A stretch of DNA of 64,000 bases, from assembly GCF_023168165.1 (NCBI RefSeq), contig NZ_BQYJ01000003.1, positions 558,001-622,000 on the forward strand. Direction: 5' to 3'. The notes beneath the pieces are model-generated. The model was given only the letters and a program-made list of their open reading frames with translations, was not told where the DNA came from and did not search any database. Each line of letters begins with the position of its first letter. Positions within the stretch are counted from its first letter, which is position 1. This document shows positions 25,077 to 33,482 of the stretch, piece by piece. The stretch comes from Niallia sp. NCCP-28. Its GTDB lineage: Bacteria > Bacillota > Bacilli > Bacillales > Cytobacillaceae. A program made the position numbers and the translations under genes.

Positions 25077-25090
25077 AAATTATTTCAAAC

Positions 25091-25124
25091 AAAAAAGTCG
25101 ATTTTGATGAAAATCGACTTTTTT
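25091..25124. terminator. Terminator of the ABC exporter (bidirectional)
   Basis: AAAAAAGTCGATTTT (25091-25105) pairs perfectly with 25110-25124, loop of four. It can also stop the converging acetyltransferase transcript. Confidence 0.9.
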
Positions 25125-25155
25125 GCTTCTTTTGCTGACTATAGATAAGGGGCGT

Positions 25156-25683
25156 TTATACGGAAAATGCACTTGAATATTCCACGATGCCTGAAACATT
25201 GTAAAGCCCATTATCAGTTAGCTCTAATGCCATAAATGCTTCTTCCGGCACATCAAATGGCGCTTGAATCCCCCAATAAGCCGCTTTTTTAAAGCCGAAT
25301 TTGGGATAATATTCAGGATGCCCTAACACAATAACAGAGTGGAATCCAAGTTCTTTTGCTTTTTTTAGTGCTGCATGAATTAATAGTTTCCCAATGCCTT
25401 GTTTCTGGTATGCTGGCAAAACGGCTACAGGTGCAAGTGCCAATGAATCAACCGTTTGCTTGTCTGAATGAATCTTAATTTTTGATAAAAGAATATGTCC
25501 AACGATTTCTCTCTCTACTGCGATTAATGATAATACAGGGATAAATGCGTCTGATTTTCTAATGCGAGATACTAATTCATGTTCTGTTTGATCACTATGC
25601 ATACTATCTGCAAATGCCCGTTTTACTACATTTTCGGTTGTTTGATAATCCTCAATAGTTTCCTGTCTGATGATAATATTCAT
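25156..25683 (-). CDS. GNAT family N-acetyltransferase, YhbS-like
   Basis: 175 residues. The acetyl-CoA motif A is VLPAYQKQGIGKLLIHAALKKAKELGFHSVIVLGHPEYYPKFGF (about residues 92-135), the signature of the YhbS group of predicted acetyltransferases. The substrate is unknown. It is monocistronic on the minus strand. Confidence 0.88.
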   Translation of the reverse strand: MNIIIRQETIEDYQTTENVVKRAFADSMHSDQTEHELVSRIRKSDAFIPVLSLIAVEREIVGHILLSKIKIHSDKQTVDSLALAPVAVLPAYQKQGIGKLLIHAALKKAKELGFHSVIVLGHPEYYPKFGFKKAAYWGIQAPFDVPEEAFMALELTDNGLYNVSGIVEYSSAFSV

Positions 25684-25847
25684 AAATAACCCCTACTATT
25701 TCTTTTTGTTCTATTTATTCATTTTCCTTTTTTTTATTTTAGCATAAAAATATAGTTGCTTATTTTCATTTTTACAATAACTTCCTTTTCCGTTAACTTT
25801 GTTTGGACATTTTTAAAAATAATCGCTATTGGATTATCAACTAGATT

Positions 25848-26012
25848 TCATTGGGAAAATTCGCCATTTTGATGGGGTATATGAACTTCTTGTGTAACTA
25901 CATTGCTTTCATAACCTGTCGTCAACATAATAATAATTTCCTTTTTCCTATCCTCATTGATATCCAGATAGTAGAGAAGAGGAGCATAGTTTTTATTTCT
26001 GACATTGATCCA
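25848..26012 (-). pseudogene. C-terminal remnant of a VCBS-like secreted protein
   Basis: The minus frame reads VRNKNYAPLLYYLDINEDRK and then KEIIIMLTTGYESNVVTQEV before a stop at 25848, and is closed upstream by a stop, with no start. The DIN.D..KEI motif is typical of Bacillus secreted proteins with FG-GAP/VCBS-like repeats; the intact gene at 42149 has the same DINGD..KEI element. The N-terminal part has been lost. Confidence 0.5.
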
Positions 26013-26079
26013 CTAAAATAAACATAAAGGAAGAAAAATTTTTTAGCATTAATTATTTTTTCCAACTTTGAAGAATCAT

Positions 26080-26700
26080 TTATTCAAAGAGTTCGAGCAG
26101 CTGACTGAAATTTTCTATCACATGATCAAACTCTATTGCTTTTCCAAATCCATATTGTGCATAAATAAATGGGATTCCTGCGATTTTTGCTGCGTTTCCA
26201 TCACCTATTGTATCACCTACATACACAGGATTTGACAGCTGGTTCCGTTTCATAATCAATAAAATATTTTCTGCTTTTGAAAGTCCTGTTCTTCCTGGAT
26301 TTTCATAATCTGAAAAATACTTTTCTAATTGGTGATATGTATAAAATGCCTCTATATATCCATCTTGGCAGTTGCTCACAATATACAGCCTATATTTTTT
26401 TGATAACTTTTTTAATGCATCTTCAACATATTCATATAATTTCCCGCCATATTGTTCAATATATTTATTTTCAACAGCGCCACAGGTCATCATCAGCTGT
26501 TCTCTAGTATCTGCATCTAATTTAGGGAAAAGTTTTTTTCCTATCTCTGGTGTTTGAAGCCCCATCACATTTTGCACATCATTTTTTGTCACTTCTTTAT
26601 TAACATGCTTATTTTGTTTGAAAACACTATTCCAAGCAAGTGCGACAGTATCGCATGAATCCCATATTGTTCCATCTAAATCAAATATAATACTATCCAT
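26080..26700 (-). CDS. HAD family hydrolase, phosphoglycolate phosphatase-like
   Basis: 206 residues. HAD motif I is FDLDGTIWD (residues 6-14), motif II YIVSNC, motif III the KAENIL lysine, and motif IV VYVGDTIGD; a small helical cap follows motif I. Such enzymes dephosphorylate small sugar phosphates or nucleotides. The substrate is unknown and the gene is alone. Confidence 0.88.
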   Translation of the reverse strand: MDSIIFDLDGTIWDSCDTVALAWNSVFKQNKHVNKEVTKNDVQNVMGLQTPEIGKKLFPKLDADTREQLMMTCGAVENKYIEQYGGKLYEYVEDALKKLSKKYRLYIVSNCQDGYIEAFYTYHQLEKYFSDYENPGRTGLSKAENILLIMKRNQLSNPVYVGDTIGDGNAAKIAGIPFIYAQYGFGKAIEFDHVIENFSQLLELFE

Positions 26701-27111
26701 TTTTTTAAGCCCTCCCTAAGCCTATAATACGTCAGATAAAAAATAAAAGCACTTTTTTTGTGAAAGCTCTTTCTTTCTAAGAACACGTATAGCTGCAGCT
26801 GATAATTTATGCCAGAAGGGCGCTTTAATTTCTTGAGTTGTTTTTCATCTGACTATTCCTTATATAAATTAGAAGTAAAATTTAAACATGAATACTGTTA
26901 TACCATTTGAAGCAAACATAATATCCTTGGAGGAAGAGAGGAGAAGAATCGTTATATGCAGAAAAGAAAATATGATAATTCTTCGATGGAAAAATATAGC
27001 TGGTTGTTTAAAATAAGAAAACCCCAACAGAAGTGTTCCAGCACTTTTAATAGAGTAGAACGGCTGATAACTAAAACAGCCCAAATTAACTTATCTCAAA
27101 TATCTGGACAT
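26701..27111. other. Gene-free stretch
   Basis: Overlapping short frames exist on both strands but none has a good ribosome binding site or recognisable product. A 42-codon plus frame from ATG 26888 lacks an SD sequence. The HAD and YpbS-type genes on either side are both on the minus strand. Confidence 0.4.
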
Positions 27112-27146
27112 AAAAGGCTAAATTTCAAAATGAAATTTAGCCTTTT
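27112..27146. terminator. Terminator of the ypbS-like gene (bidirectional)
   Basis: AAAAGGCTAAATTTC (27112-27126) pairs with GAAATTTAGCCTTTT (27132-27146). Confidence 0.85.
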
Positions 27147-27159
27147 ATTTAGAATCAAC

Positions 27160-27417
27160 TTATTTTAATGTTTCTGCATATTCCTGCACCATTTCTTTTG
27201 TGACGATTTTTCTTGTTGGCACAACACCTTGTTTGGCAAGTTCATTCATTTCTTCTGTAATAGCATTAATTGGGGCTACCGTAAATGCTTCGCCATTTAA
27301 ACATTTTTGCAACGCTTCCTCAATATATGTTTCGCGTTTGGCATCTAATTGCTGAAAGTAGACAACACGGCTGTTTATTTTTTCGACATGTTTGGTTAAG
27401 GCTTTATGTACACTCAT
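27160..27417 (-). CDS. YpbS family protein (DUF2533)
   Basis: 85 residues, soluble and helical. HKALTKHVEKINSRVVYFQQLDAKRETYIEEAL ... GEAFTVAPINAITEEMNELAKQGVVPTRKIVTKEMVQEYAE corresponds to B. subtilis YpbS (DUF2533), a conserved protein of unknown role. AAAGGAGC lies ahead of the ATG. Confidence 0.8.
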   Translation of the reverse strand: MSVHKALTKHVEKINSRVVYFQQLDAKRETYIEEALQKCLNGEAFTVAPINAITEEMNELAKQGVVPTRKIVTKEMVQEYAETLK

Positions 27418-27512
27418 TTTTGTTTTAGCTCCTTTTTTATGTATCTTTTCCTATTTTAATATTGAAAACAGAAAAATGAAAGTATTTTTGTTAATTAAGA
27501 TACATAATATGA

Positions 27513-27592
27513 TTATGGTAAACTAATTGCAGTTTTCTAATTAGTAAGGTAATCATAATAAATTAGTTTACATAATATAGTTATGATAAATT
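27513..27592. repeat. Inverted pair of dif-like sites (A and B)
   Basis: Site B is a 28-base unit read on the minus strand (27592 to 27565) ending in TTATGTAAACT, identical to the XerD arm of the B. subtilis dif site as I remember it; it starts at the stop codon of the DUF5658 gene. Site A on the plus strand (TTATGGTAAACT, 27513-27524) is the same arm with one extra G. TAAACTAATT and AATTAGTTTA make the two face each other across 32 bases. Confidence 0.6.
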
Positions 27593-27893
27593 AAGCAGAG
27601 ATAAACAAGATCACCCAACTAATATGAGACATCAAAATAAAAAAATAAAAACACAATGGGATAGATAAAATGACATACCAATTTCTTCTATTTTTTGTAG
27701 TAAAAAAGAAAGCGAGAGCAATTAATAAAAAGGATAGAAAAAGTTTACAAAAAAGAAAAAGAGAAGGAGACAAAATCCAGAGGTTATTCATCAATGGGTT
27801 AGCCTCTAAAATTAGATTATAGCGCAATCCAATATATGTAAAAATAGCATCTGCTCCATTCAAAAAACTAAGCAGCAAAAATAAAAATTTCAT
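27591..27893 (-). CDS. DUF5658 family membrane protein
   Basis: 100 residues with three hydrophobic helices. FLNGADAIFTYIGLRYNLILEANPLMNNL is the conserved DUF5658 core (membrane residues D and N before a P-L-M-N motif). Function unknown. Its stop codon runs directly into dif-like site B, and it is divergent from the tyrosine recombinase gene. Confidence 0.8.
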   Translation of the reverse strand: MKFLFLLLSFLNGADAIFTYIGLRYNLILEANPLMNNLWILSPSLFLFCKLFLSFLLIALAFFFTTKNRRNWYVILSIPLCFYFFILMSHISWVILFISA

Positions 27894-28026
27894 CGTCGCA
27901 CCCCCATCAATAACTTTCTAAAAACATCCTTATATTTACTTATTATCCTAAAAATAGGCATAAATTTATATAGGTCAATGCTAGCGAAATGAAAAGTAAT
28001 TCCTTTGTATCACCTTCTACTGCATT

Positions 28027-28059
28027 ACCGCGCATAATATCTCTTATGTGCGGTTTTTT
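28027..28059 (+). terminator. Terminator-like hairpin upstream of the recombinase gene
   Basis: ACCGCGCATAA (28027-28037) pairs with TTATGTGCGGT (28044-28054, one G-U) and runs into TTTTTT. No plus-strand gene ends here, so it either insulates the recombinase from read-through or acts as an attenuator in a leader. TATAAT follows at 28071-28076. Confidence 0.7.
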
Positions 28060-28111
28060 ATGATTTATAGTATAATAAAGATAATGAAAAAGGAGGCAGG
28101 AGAAACACAGT

Positions 28112-29068
28112 ATGATAGAAAAAGAGAGATTGTTAGATTGGTATAACGAAGAATTGATGATTTTCCAAACAGAGATGGATAATAAAGATTACAGTAAATT
28201 CACTATTGATAATTATATGCGTGATATTTTATTTTTCCTGGAATACATAACAAGAAAAAAACAAGAAAAAGCAGAATTATCGGAAGTGAAAAAAATCAGT
28301 TTAACGTTATTTATGAATGAATTAAAAACAAAAAGAGGTAACGGTGCAGCATCTAGAAATAGACGTTTAACTGCCATCCGTTCTTTTTATAAATGTCTGG
28401 TTGATTATGAGCTTGTCAGCAAAAATCCCGCAAATGAATACGAAAGCGCAAAAGAACAGAAGGGAAAGCTGCCGAGTTATTTGGAAAAAGAAGAATTGCG
28501 GGATTTTTTTGCGATGGTCGAAAAAGTTTCCCAAAAACAGCATATCAAACGAAATAAAGTGATTCTTGGACTGATGGCGTTTGCAGGTCTTCGGGTGACA
28601 GAAATCCACACCTTAAATATTTCCTCCATTCATTCCTTAAAAAAGGGCATCATTGTGACAGGGAAAGGCAATAAGTCCCGATATATCCCGCTTCCTGCAA
28701 AGCTTTATAAGGAAATGATGGAATATATTAAAGAAGAAAGAATTTTTCCGATGAAAGGTTATGAAGATGCTGTGTTTATTTCTAGAAGAGGCAAAAGAAT
28801 TTCCCGGCGCCGCATTCAAGAAATCACAGAAAAAATTTGTGAAACAGTAGAAGACACATTTCCAGACTATAACTGGAAATCAAAAGGAATCTCCAGCCAT
28901 AAATTGCGCCATACATTTGCCACCCATTTAGTAAGGGACGGCAGAGACATTCGGACTGTTCAAGAGCTGTTAGGCCACAGCAACTTGAATACAACGCAAA
29001 AATATACTCATGTATCGGATGCGCAAAAAGAAAAAGCAATGGATATGGAGGTCTCTGACTATTTTTAA
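28112..29068 (+). CDS. Tyrosine recombinase, XerC/XerD-like
   Basis: 318 residues. An N-terminal SAM-like core-binding domain (about 8-110) precedes the catalytic domain with the complete set: R161 (FAGLRVTEIH), K185 region (GKGNKSRYIP), H263 and R266 (SSHKLRHTFATH), H289 (LGHSN) and nucleophile Y298 (TTQKYTHVS). It is somewhat longer than housekeeping XerC/XerD, so it is probably an accessory recombinase. AGGAG is nine bases before the ATG. A dif-like 28-base site starts at the very base after its stop codon, and similar sites follow the two neighbouring genes, which suggests these are its substrates. Confidence 0.92.
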   Translation: MIEKERLLDWYNEELMIFQTEMDNKDYSKFTIDNYMRDILFFLEYITRKKQEKAELSEVKKISLTLFMNELKTKRGNGAASRNRRLTAIRSFYKCLVDYELVSKNPANEYESAKEQKGKLPSYLEKEELRDFFAMVEKVSQKQHIKRNKVILGLMAFAGLRVTEIHTLNISSIHSLKKGIIVTGKGNKSRYIPLPAKLYKEMMEYIKEERIFPMKGYEDAVFISRRGKRISRRRIQEITEKICETVEDTFPDYNWKSKGISSHKLRHTFATHLVRDGRDIRTVQELLGHSNLNTTQKYTHVSDAQKEKAMDMEVSDYF

Positions 29069-29096
29069 AAAAATCAATAATAATATTATGTAAACT
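29069..29096 (+). repeat. dif-like recombination site C
   Basis: A 28-base unit starting at the base after the recombinase stop, made of an 11-base left arm AAAAATCAATA, the centre ATAATA and the right arm TTATGTAAACT. The right arm equals the XerD arm of Bacillus dif; the left arm does not match dif. The last 20 bases (29077-29096) are identical to those of site D. Confidence 0.6.
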
Positions 29097-29226
29097 AAAT
29101 ATTTTGCGGAAATAAATGCATCCATCCTATTTTAAAAGCATTGGAAACCCTCCCATTTATCCGCATATTTATAGAGGAAAGAGCATATGCATACTATTAT
29201 AGTGCCAACATAAGGGAAGTGTTGCA

Positions 29227-29667
29227 ATGCCGCAAAAAAAACATAGTGTTATCGTAAAAGCAAAAATGCCCCAAGTCTGGGATTTTGTGCGCTCAATGGA
29301 TAACTGGGCGCCCCTTGTGCCTGGGTATATCCAGCATCAAATTCTTTCTGATAAGGTGTCGACATGGGAGTTTAAAACAGATTTTGGTCTAATCAAAAAA
29401 AATATTCAGTTGCGGGTTGATATTTTAACATGGCAAGAACCGTCAAAAATAACGTTTCAATTAACAGGAATAAATGAAAAATTTACGGGAAATGGCTACT
29501 TTTTGGCAGAAAAAGCAGGAAGTTCAGCTACAAAAATGACTGGTTTTTTAAAAATTGAGGCAACAGGAACGTTTGCTGCAATGATGAACAGCATGCTGGA
29601 ACCGAAGTTGGAAGAAATAACCGAAGAATTAACCAAAAATGTTTGTCAAAAAATCGAAAGCTTATAA
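29227..29667 (+). CDS. SRPBCC family protein (CoxG-like)
   Basis: 146 residues with the START/Bet v1 fold pattern: VKAKMPQVWDFVRSMDNWAPLVPGY at the N-terminus, a central beta sheet, and the long C-terminal helix (MLEPKLEEITEELTKNVCQKIE). CoxG-like members bind hydrophobic cofactors or quinones; the ligand here is unknown. AAGGGAAGTG precedes the ATG. The gene lies between dif-like sites C and D and could be a mobile cassette. Confidence 0.82.
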   Translation: MPQKKHSVIVKAKMPQVWDFVRSMDNWAPLVPGYIQHQILSDKVSTWEFKTDFGLIKKNIQLRVDILTWQEPSKITFQLTGINEKFTGNGYFLAEKAGSSATKMTGFLKIEATGTFAAMMNSMLEPKLEEITEELTKNVCQKIESL

Positions 29668-29691
29668 CACGATAATAATATTATGTAAACT
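29664..29691 (+). repeat. dif-like recombination site D
   Basis: Same structure as site C: left arm ATAACACGATA, centre ATAATA, right arm TTATGTAAACT. It overlaps the stop codon of the SRPBCC gene and is a direct repeat of site C. Confidence 0.6.
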
Positions 29692-29740
29692 AGAAAAATG
29701 ATTTCCATTTGGGGATTGTTTTTTCTTTTTTTAAATCTAA

Positions 29741-29773
29741 TATCTTGATTTCAAGATAAAAATTTTGTATGCT
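29741..29773 (+). promoter_or_regulatory. MhqR-type operator and promoter of mhqN
   Basis: TATCTTGATTTCAAGATA (29741-29758) is a palindrome close to the B. subtilis MhqR consensus TATCTCGAATTCGAGATA. It covers the -35 box TTGATT (29745-29750); TATGCT (29768-29773) is the -10, 17 bases on. Confidence 0.7.
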
Positions 29774-29816
29774 AATTTTATTCATACATAGATAAAAAGA
29801 ACTAGGAGGAATACAA

Positions 29817-30437
29817 ATGAATTACTTTTCTGCATTAATTAAAGAAAGAAGATCTGCCAATAATTTTATAGAGGAAGTGCCTATTGACAGAAAGGAACTA
29901 AATGACATATTTGAGGAAGTGAAACTGGCGCCAAGTGCTTTTAACTTGCAGCATACTCATTATGTGGTTATTCAAGATAAAGAAATAAAAGCAAAAATGC
30001 AAGAAGCAGCATTTGGACAGTATAAAGTTCACTCTGCATCTGCCGTAATTCTGGTAACTGGAGATAAAAAGGCGTATGAAAAAGCGGGATCTATTTATGA
30101 AGGATTGAAAATGCTTGGGATTTTAAATGAATGCCAGTATGATTCGATGGTAAAGGAAACAGTCGAAACTTATTTGACAAGAGGTCCTGTTTTCCAACGG
30201 GATGAAGCAATTCGCAATGCTTCGTTATCGGCGATGCTTTTTATGCTTGCAGCAAAAAATAAAGGCTGGGATACTTGCCCAATGATTGGATTTGACGCCA
30301 ATAAAGCAAAGGAAATCCTTCAGTTACAAGAAAATGTCGAGCCGGTTATGATGATTGCTATTGGCAAAGAAAAAAAAGAAAGCAGGCATCCTAGAGGCTA
30401 TCGAAAACCGATTTCAGAATTTGTTCAATATTTTTAA
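29817..30437 (+). CDS. mhqN: Nitroreductase family protein MhqN
   Basis: 206 residues. KERRSANNFIEEVPIDRKELNDIFEEVKLAPSAFNLQHT and the C-terminal IGKEKKESRHPRGYRKPISEFVQYF match B. subtilis MhqN (YdfN) almost along the whole length as I recall it. It is an FMN-dependent reductase of the quinone and electrophile stress response, acting in the cytoplasm. AGGAGG precedes the ATG and the promoter carries an MhqR-type operator, supporting the assignment. In B. subtilis mhqN is followed by mhqO and mhqP; here it is followed by a metallo-hydrolase instead. Confidence 0.9.
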   Translation: MNYFSALIKERRSANNFIEEVPIDRKELNDIFEEVKLAPSAFNLQHTHYVVIQDKEIKAKMQEAAFGQYKVHSASAVILVTGDKKAYEKAGSIYEGLKMLGILNECQYDSMVKETVETYLTRGPVFQRDEAIRNASLSAMLFMLAAKNKGWDTCPMIGFDANKAKEILQLQENVEPVMMIAIGKEKKESRHPRGYRKPISEFVQYF

Positions 30438-30598
30438 ATATTGTCAAATGGACAGCTTCCTCCCTTTCTGGCAAATGTACAAGGAGAACAAAATAAATTT
30501 TCAGCTAAAAAGTGGCATTAGGAGAAATCGCAAAAAGTGGAATAGTTACTGTTTTTTATCTTTTTGGCCACACTACCAGTAAAGGAGTGGGAACAAAT

Positions 30599-31369
30599 AT
30601 GAAAATCGCAGAAAACGTATATGGAATTAGAACAGGCATTAGCAATGTCGCAGTAGTGACAGGACTTGGCCCAAGCAAACAAGATTATGTATTGATCGAT
30701 GCAGGCATTCCTTTTTGCGGCAGCTATTTGCAAAATGCATTAAAAAAAATCGTCGGAGATAAACAGCCATTAGCGATTATTTTAACACATGGCCATTTTG
30801 ACCATATTGGCGCTATTAGCCATCTTTTTAAAAGTTGGGATGTTCCTATTTACGCTCATGTGAAAGAACTGCCTTATCTTCAAGGGAAAAAAGTATATGA
30901 CCCGCCGCATCCGTTTCGGATAAAAGGATTATTATCTTTTATGTCTCCTTTTTATCCACGTGATGGGATTATGTTGACAGATGTGGTGAATCCGCTGGAA
31001 AGCAATAAAGAGATTCCATATTTAACTGGATGGCAAATGATTCATACTCCAGGACATACAGAAGGGCACATTTCCATATTTCGAAATAGTGACCGGCTGC
31101 TGCTGGCTGGAGATGCCATTATTACTGTAAAACAAGAGTCCCTATTTGCTGTGTTGCAGCAGCGAAAAGAACTCCATGGCCCGCCAGCTTATTTTACACC
31201 AAATCGTTATCAAGCCAAACAATCGATTATAAAACTAGCAGAATATATGCCAGAAATTTTATATTCTGGCCATGGAAAACCAATGCATGGACAAGAATTA
31301 ACAACAGGATTAAAAAAATTAATAAAACAGTACGAATGGGAAGGGGAAAATGCGCCTTCTTTTAGTTAA
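30599..31369 (+). CDS. MBL-fold metallo-hydrolase
   Basis: 256 residues from ATG 30599 (AAAGGAGTGG upstream; the longer frame from 30512 lacks a site). The zinc motif is THGHFDHIG with H64, H66, D68 and H69; a further H comes in TPGHTEGH and D in LLAGDAI. It is of the YflN/YobT group of small cytoplasmic metallo-hydrolases with unknown substrate. It follows mhqN by 160 bases and may be partly read through from the same promoter. Confidence 0.88.
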   Translation: MKIAENVYGIRTGISNVAVVTGLGPSKQDYVLIDAGIPFCGSYLQNALKKIVGDKQPLAIILTHGHFDHIGAISHLFKSWDVPIYAHVKELPYLQGKKVYDPPHPFRIKGLLSFMSPFYPRDGIMLTDVVNPLESNKEIPYLTGWQMIHTPGHTEGHISIFRNSDRLLLAGDAIITVKQESLFAVLQQRKELHGPPAYFTPNRYQAKQSIIKLAEYMPEILYSGHGKPMHGQELTTGLKKLIKQYEWEGENAPSFS

Positions 31370-31635
31370 TTTGGATAAGATAGAAGGGAGTTTCCCTTCA
31401 TCTGATATCATTAGGTCGAAAAAATGACTCTGTTGCTTCTTTTTCGGTTCTGTTTGCGTCAGTTTTTTTAAAATAGCTATTTTTCGACAAAACTTGTCAT
31501 TTTGCAGTTTTTTCTTAAGCATCTAATGTGATGGGAAGCAGGATATTCCGGTTAGGCAAAACACTTTATCCAGTAATTTTTTCATGTTATGATAAATTTT
31601 TAAAAGATATTTTACGATTGAGGAGTTTATAATGG

Positions 31636-32391
31636 ATGAAACTTGTTACATGGAATGTGAATGGCATTCGAGCGTGTGTAAAAAAAGGCTTTTTAGACTT
31701 TTTTAACGCCATTGATGCAGATATATTTTGTATTCAAGAATCAAAATTGCAAGAAGGCCAAATTCAATTAGCTTTGGATGGTTATCATCAATTTTGGAAT
31801 TATGCAGAAAGAAAAGGATATTCTGGAACGGCGGTTTTTTCTAAACAAAAGCCACTTTCTGTTATATATGGCATTGGAGAAGATTTTCCTGAAACGGAAG
31901 GCCGGGCGATCACATTAGAATTTGAATCATTTTATTTAGTGAATGTGTATACCCCTAATTCAAAACGGGATTTAAGCAGACTAGATTATCGCATCGAATG
32001 GGAAAAGCAATTACAGCTTTATGTAAAGACATTAGATGCACAAAAGCCTGTCATTTACTGCGGGGATTTAAACGTGGCTCACCAAGAGATTGATTTAAAA
32101 AATGCAAAATCAAATATCGGCAATTCTGGATTTACAGAAGAAGAACGGGGAGCAATGAGCCAGTTATTGTCCCATGGTTTTATTGATGCATTCCGCTATG
32201 TTTATCCGAAAAAAACAGATGTCTATACATGGTGGTCCTATATGGCGAAAGTGAGAGAGAGAAATATTGGCTGGAGAATTGACTATTTTATTGTCTCGGA
32301 ACGATTAAAAAACAAATTAATTGATACAGACATTCACTGTAGCGTTATGGGAAGCGATCATTGTCCTGTACAGTTATCTATCAATTTGTAA
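31636..32391 (+). CDS. exoA: Exodeoxyribonuclease III / AP endonuclease ExoA
   Basis: 251 residues, very close to B. subtilis ExoA. Catalytic and metal residues are visible in LVTWNVNGIRA (N7), FCIQESK (E34), the YCGDLNVAH (D, N) block, NIGWRIDYF and MGSDHCPV (D-H near the C-terminus). It cleaves DNA at abasic sites and removes 3' blocks in base excision repair. GAGGAG precedes the ATG. A GNAT gene follows 18 bases later. Confidence 0.95.
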   Translation: MKLVTWNVNGIRACVKKGFLDFFNAIDADIFCIQESKLQEGQIQLALDGYHQFWNYAERKGYSGTAVFSKQKPLSVIYGIGEDFPETEGRAITLEFESFYLVNVYTPNSKRDLSRLDYRIEWEKQLQLYVKTLDAQKPVIYCGDLNVAHQEIDLKNAKSNIGNSGFTEEERGAMSQLLSHGFIDAFRYVYPKKTDVYTWWSYMAKVRERNIGWRIDYFIVSERLKNKLIDTDIHCSVMGSDHCPVQLSINL

Positions 32392-32409
32392 GTGAAATGG
32401 GGATGAAAG

Positions 32410-32883
32410 ATGACTATTTTATTAAAATACATGGCAGAAAAAGATTTTCCCATGTATCAAAAAGCGCTTGTCTCCGAATACGCAGAGGAAAAAATAAAAG
32501 CTGGAACATGGGCGAAAGAAGAAGCTCTAGAAAAAGCAAAAGAACAAATAGAAAAACTTTTGCCACAAGGCGCCCAATCCGATTGTCATTATCTTTTTAA
32601 CATTGCAAAAGGGGCTAATGAAGAAACTATTGGTTATCTTTGGTACCACTTAGACCTGAATAATCCATTAAAAGAAGCATTTATTTATGATTTTGTCATC
32701 AACGAAAAAGAACAGGGAAAAGGGTATGGCACAAAGGCATTATCTTTACTGGATGACCATGTACAAGCGCAAGGGGGAAAAAAAATAACCCTTCATGTAT
32801 TTGCCCATAATGAAAAAGCAATTCACTTGTATAAAAAAATGCGTTTTCAAACAAGAGATCTGGTAATGAGCAAAGAATTATAA
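32410..32883 (+). CDS. GNAT family N-acetyltransferase
   Basis: 157 residues. The acetyl-CoA loop is VINEKEQGKGYGTKALSLLDDHVQAQGGKKITLHVFAHNEKAIHLYKKMRF (about residues 95-148). An N-terminal YQKALVSEYAEEKIKAGTWAKEEALEKAKEQIEKLLPQG helix is typical of a Bacillus GNAT subgroup of unknown substrate. It lies 18 bases after exoA and probably shares its transcript. Confidence 0.88.
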   Translation: MTILLKYMAEKDFPMYQKALVSEYAEEKIKAGTWAKEEALEKAKEQIEKLLPQGAQSDCHYLFNIAKGANEETIGYLWYHLDLNNPLKEAFIYDFVINEKEQGKGYGTKALSLLDDHVQAQGGKKITLHVFAHNEKAIHLYKKMRFQTRDLVMSKEL

Positions 32884-32920
32884 AGAGAAAGCAGATGGAC
32901 AATCCATCTGCTTTCTCTTT
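32882..32920. terminator. Bidirectional terminator after the GNAT gene
   Basis: An 18-base perfect stem, AAAGAGAAAGCAGATGGA (32882-32899) with 32903-32920, loop CAA. It also ends the converging MEDS gene. Confidence 0.9.
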
Positions 32921-33482
32921 ATTTCTTATACAAATATGCCTCTGATAGAATGATTTCATTTTCGGTCAAAATATATTCATGGCATTCCATCAAAGACTGA
33001 TCCAGTGAAGCAGGCACTCTCTCTTTATTATAGGCACATACGAGCATTAGTTTATTTTCCGTCACCAATCTATCTGCTTCGTGTTCAAATTCCTTTAGAA
33101 TATGCAAAACTTCTTCTTCTTTATTCCACTCCACATGCGCCCATATCCGAAAAGATAGGTTTTGTTCGAGATATGGTTTTAGCACACGGTCCAAATAGGC
33201 AAATATATAAGGGGGATGAAAGCTTCCGCTAGAAAAATAATAGTCAAAGTTATTGATAGGATAAATTTTTTTCCAATCTTCTTGTGACAAAGAAGCGGAT
33301 ATTTTTTGTTGAAGCAGAGAATAAATTCGATCATTTTCAATTAAAATAATATGATCTCCTTGTTCAATTCCAGCTATTATGTATGCAGCAAGATTTTCTA
33401 AATAGTTCTCTTGTTTTTGCGTGGCATAATAAATATGTGCCGTTTGTTTAGAGCTGCTTAATTCTTTAAATTTTTGTTTCAT
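32919..33482 (-). CDS. MEDS domain-containing protein
   Basis: 187 residues from ATG 33482 (the frame reaches a TTG at 33494 that sits inside the ribosome binding site). HIYYATQKQENYLENLAAYIIAGIEQGDHIILIEN is the opening of the MEDS sensory domain (DcmR-type), and FRIWAHVEWNKEEEVLHILKEFEHEADRLV with LMLVCAYNKERVPASLDQSLMECHEYILTE completes it. These domains are thought to sense small molecules in signalling proteins; no output domain is attached here. Confidence 0.82.
   Translation of the reverse strand: MKQKFKELSSSKQTAHIYYATQKQENYLENLAAYIIAGIEQGDHIILIENDRIYSLLQQKISASLSQEDWKKIYPINNFDYYFSSGSFHPPYIFAYLDRVLKPYLEQNLSFRIWAHVEWNKEEEVLHILKEFEHEADRLVTENKLMLVCAYNKERVPASLDQSLMECHEYILTENEIILSEAYLYKK

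Noticed and set aside
31319-31522. 67-codon minus frame
   Set aside because: Overlaps the end of the metallo-hydrolase gene and lacks a ribosome binding site.
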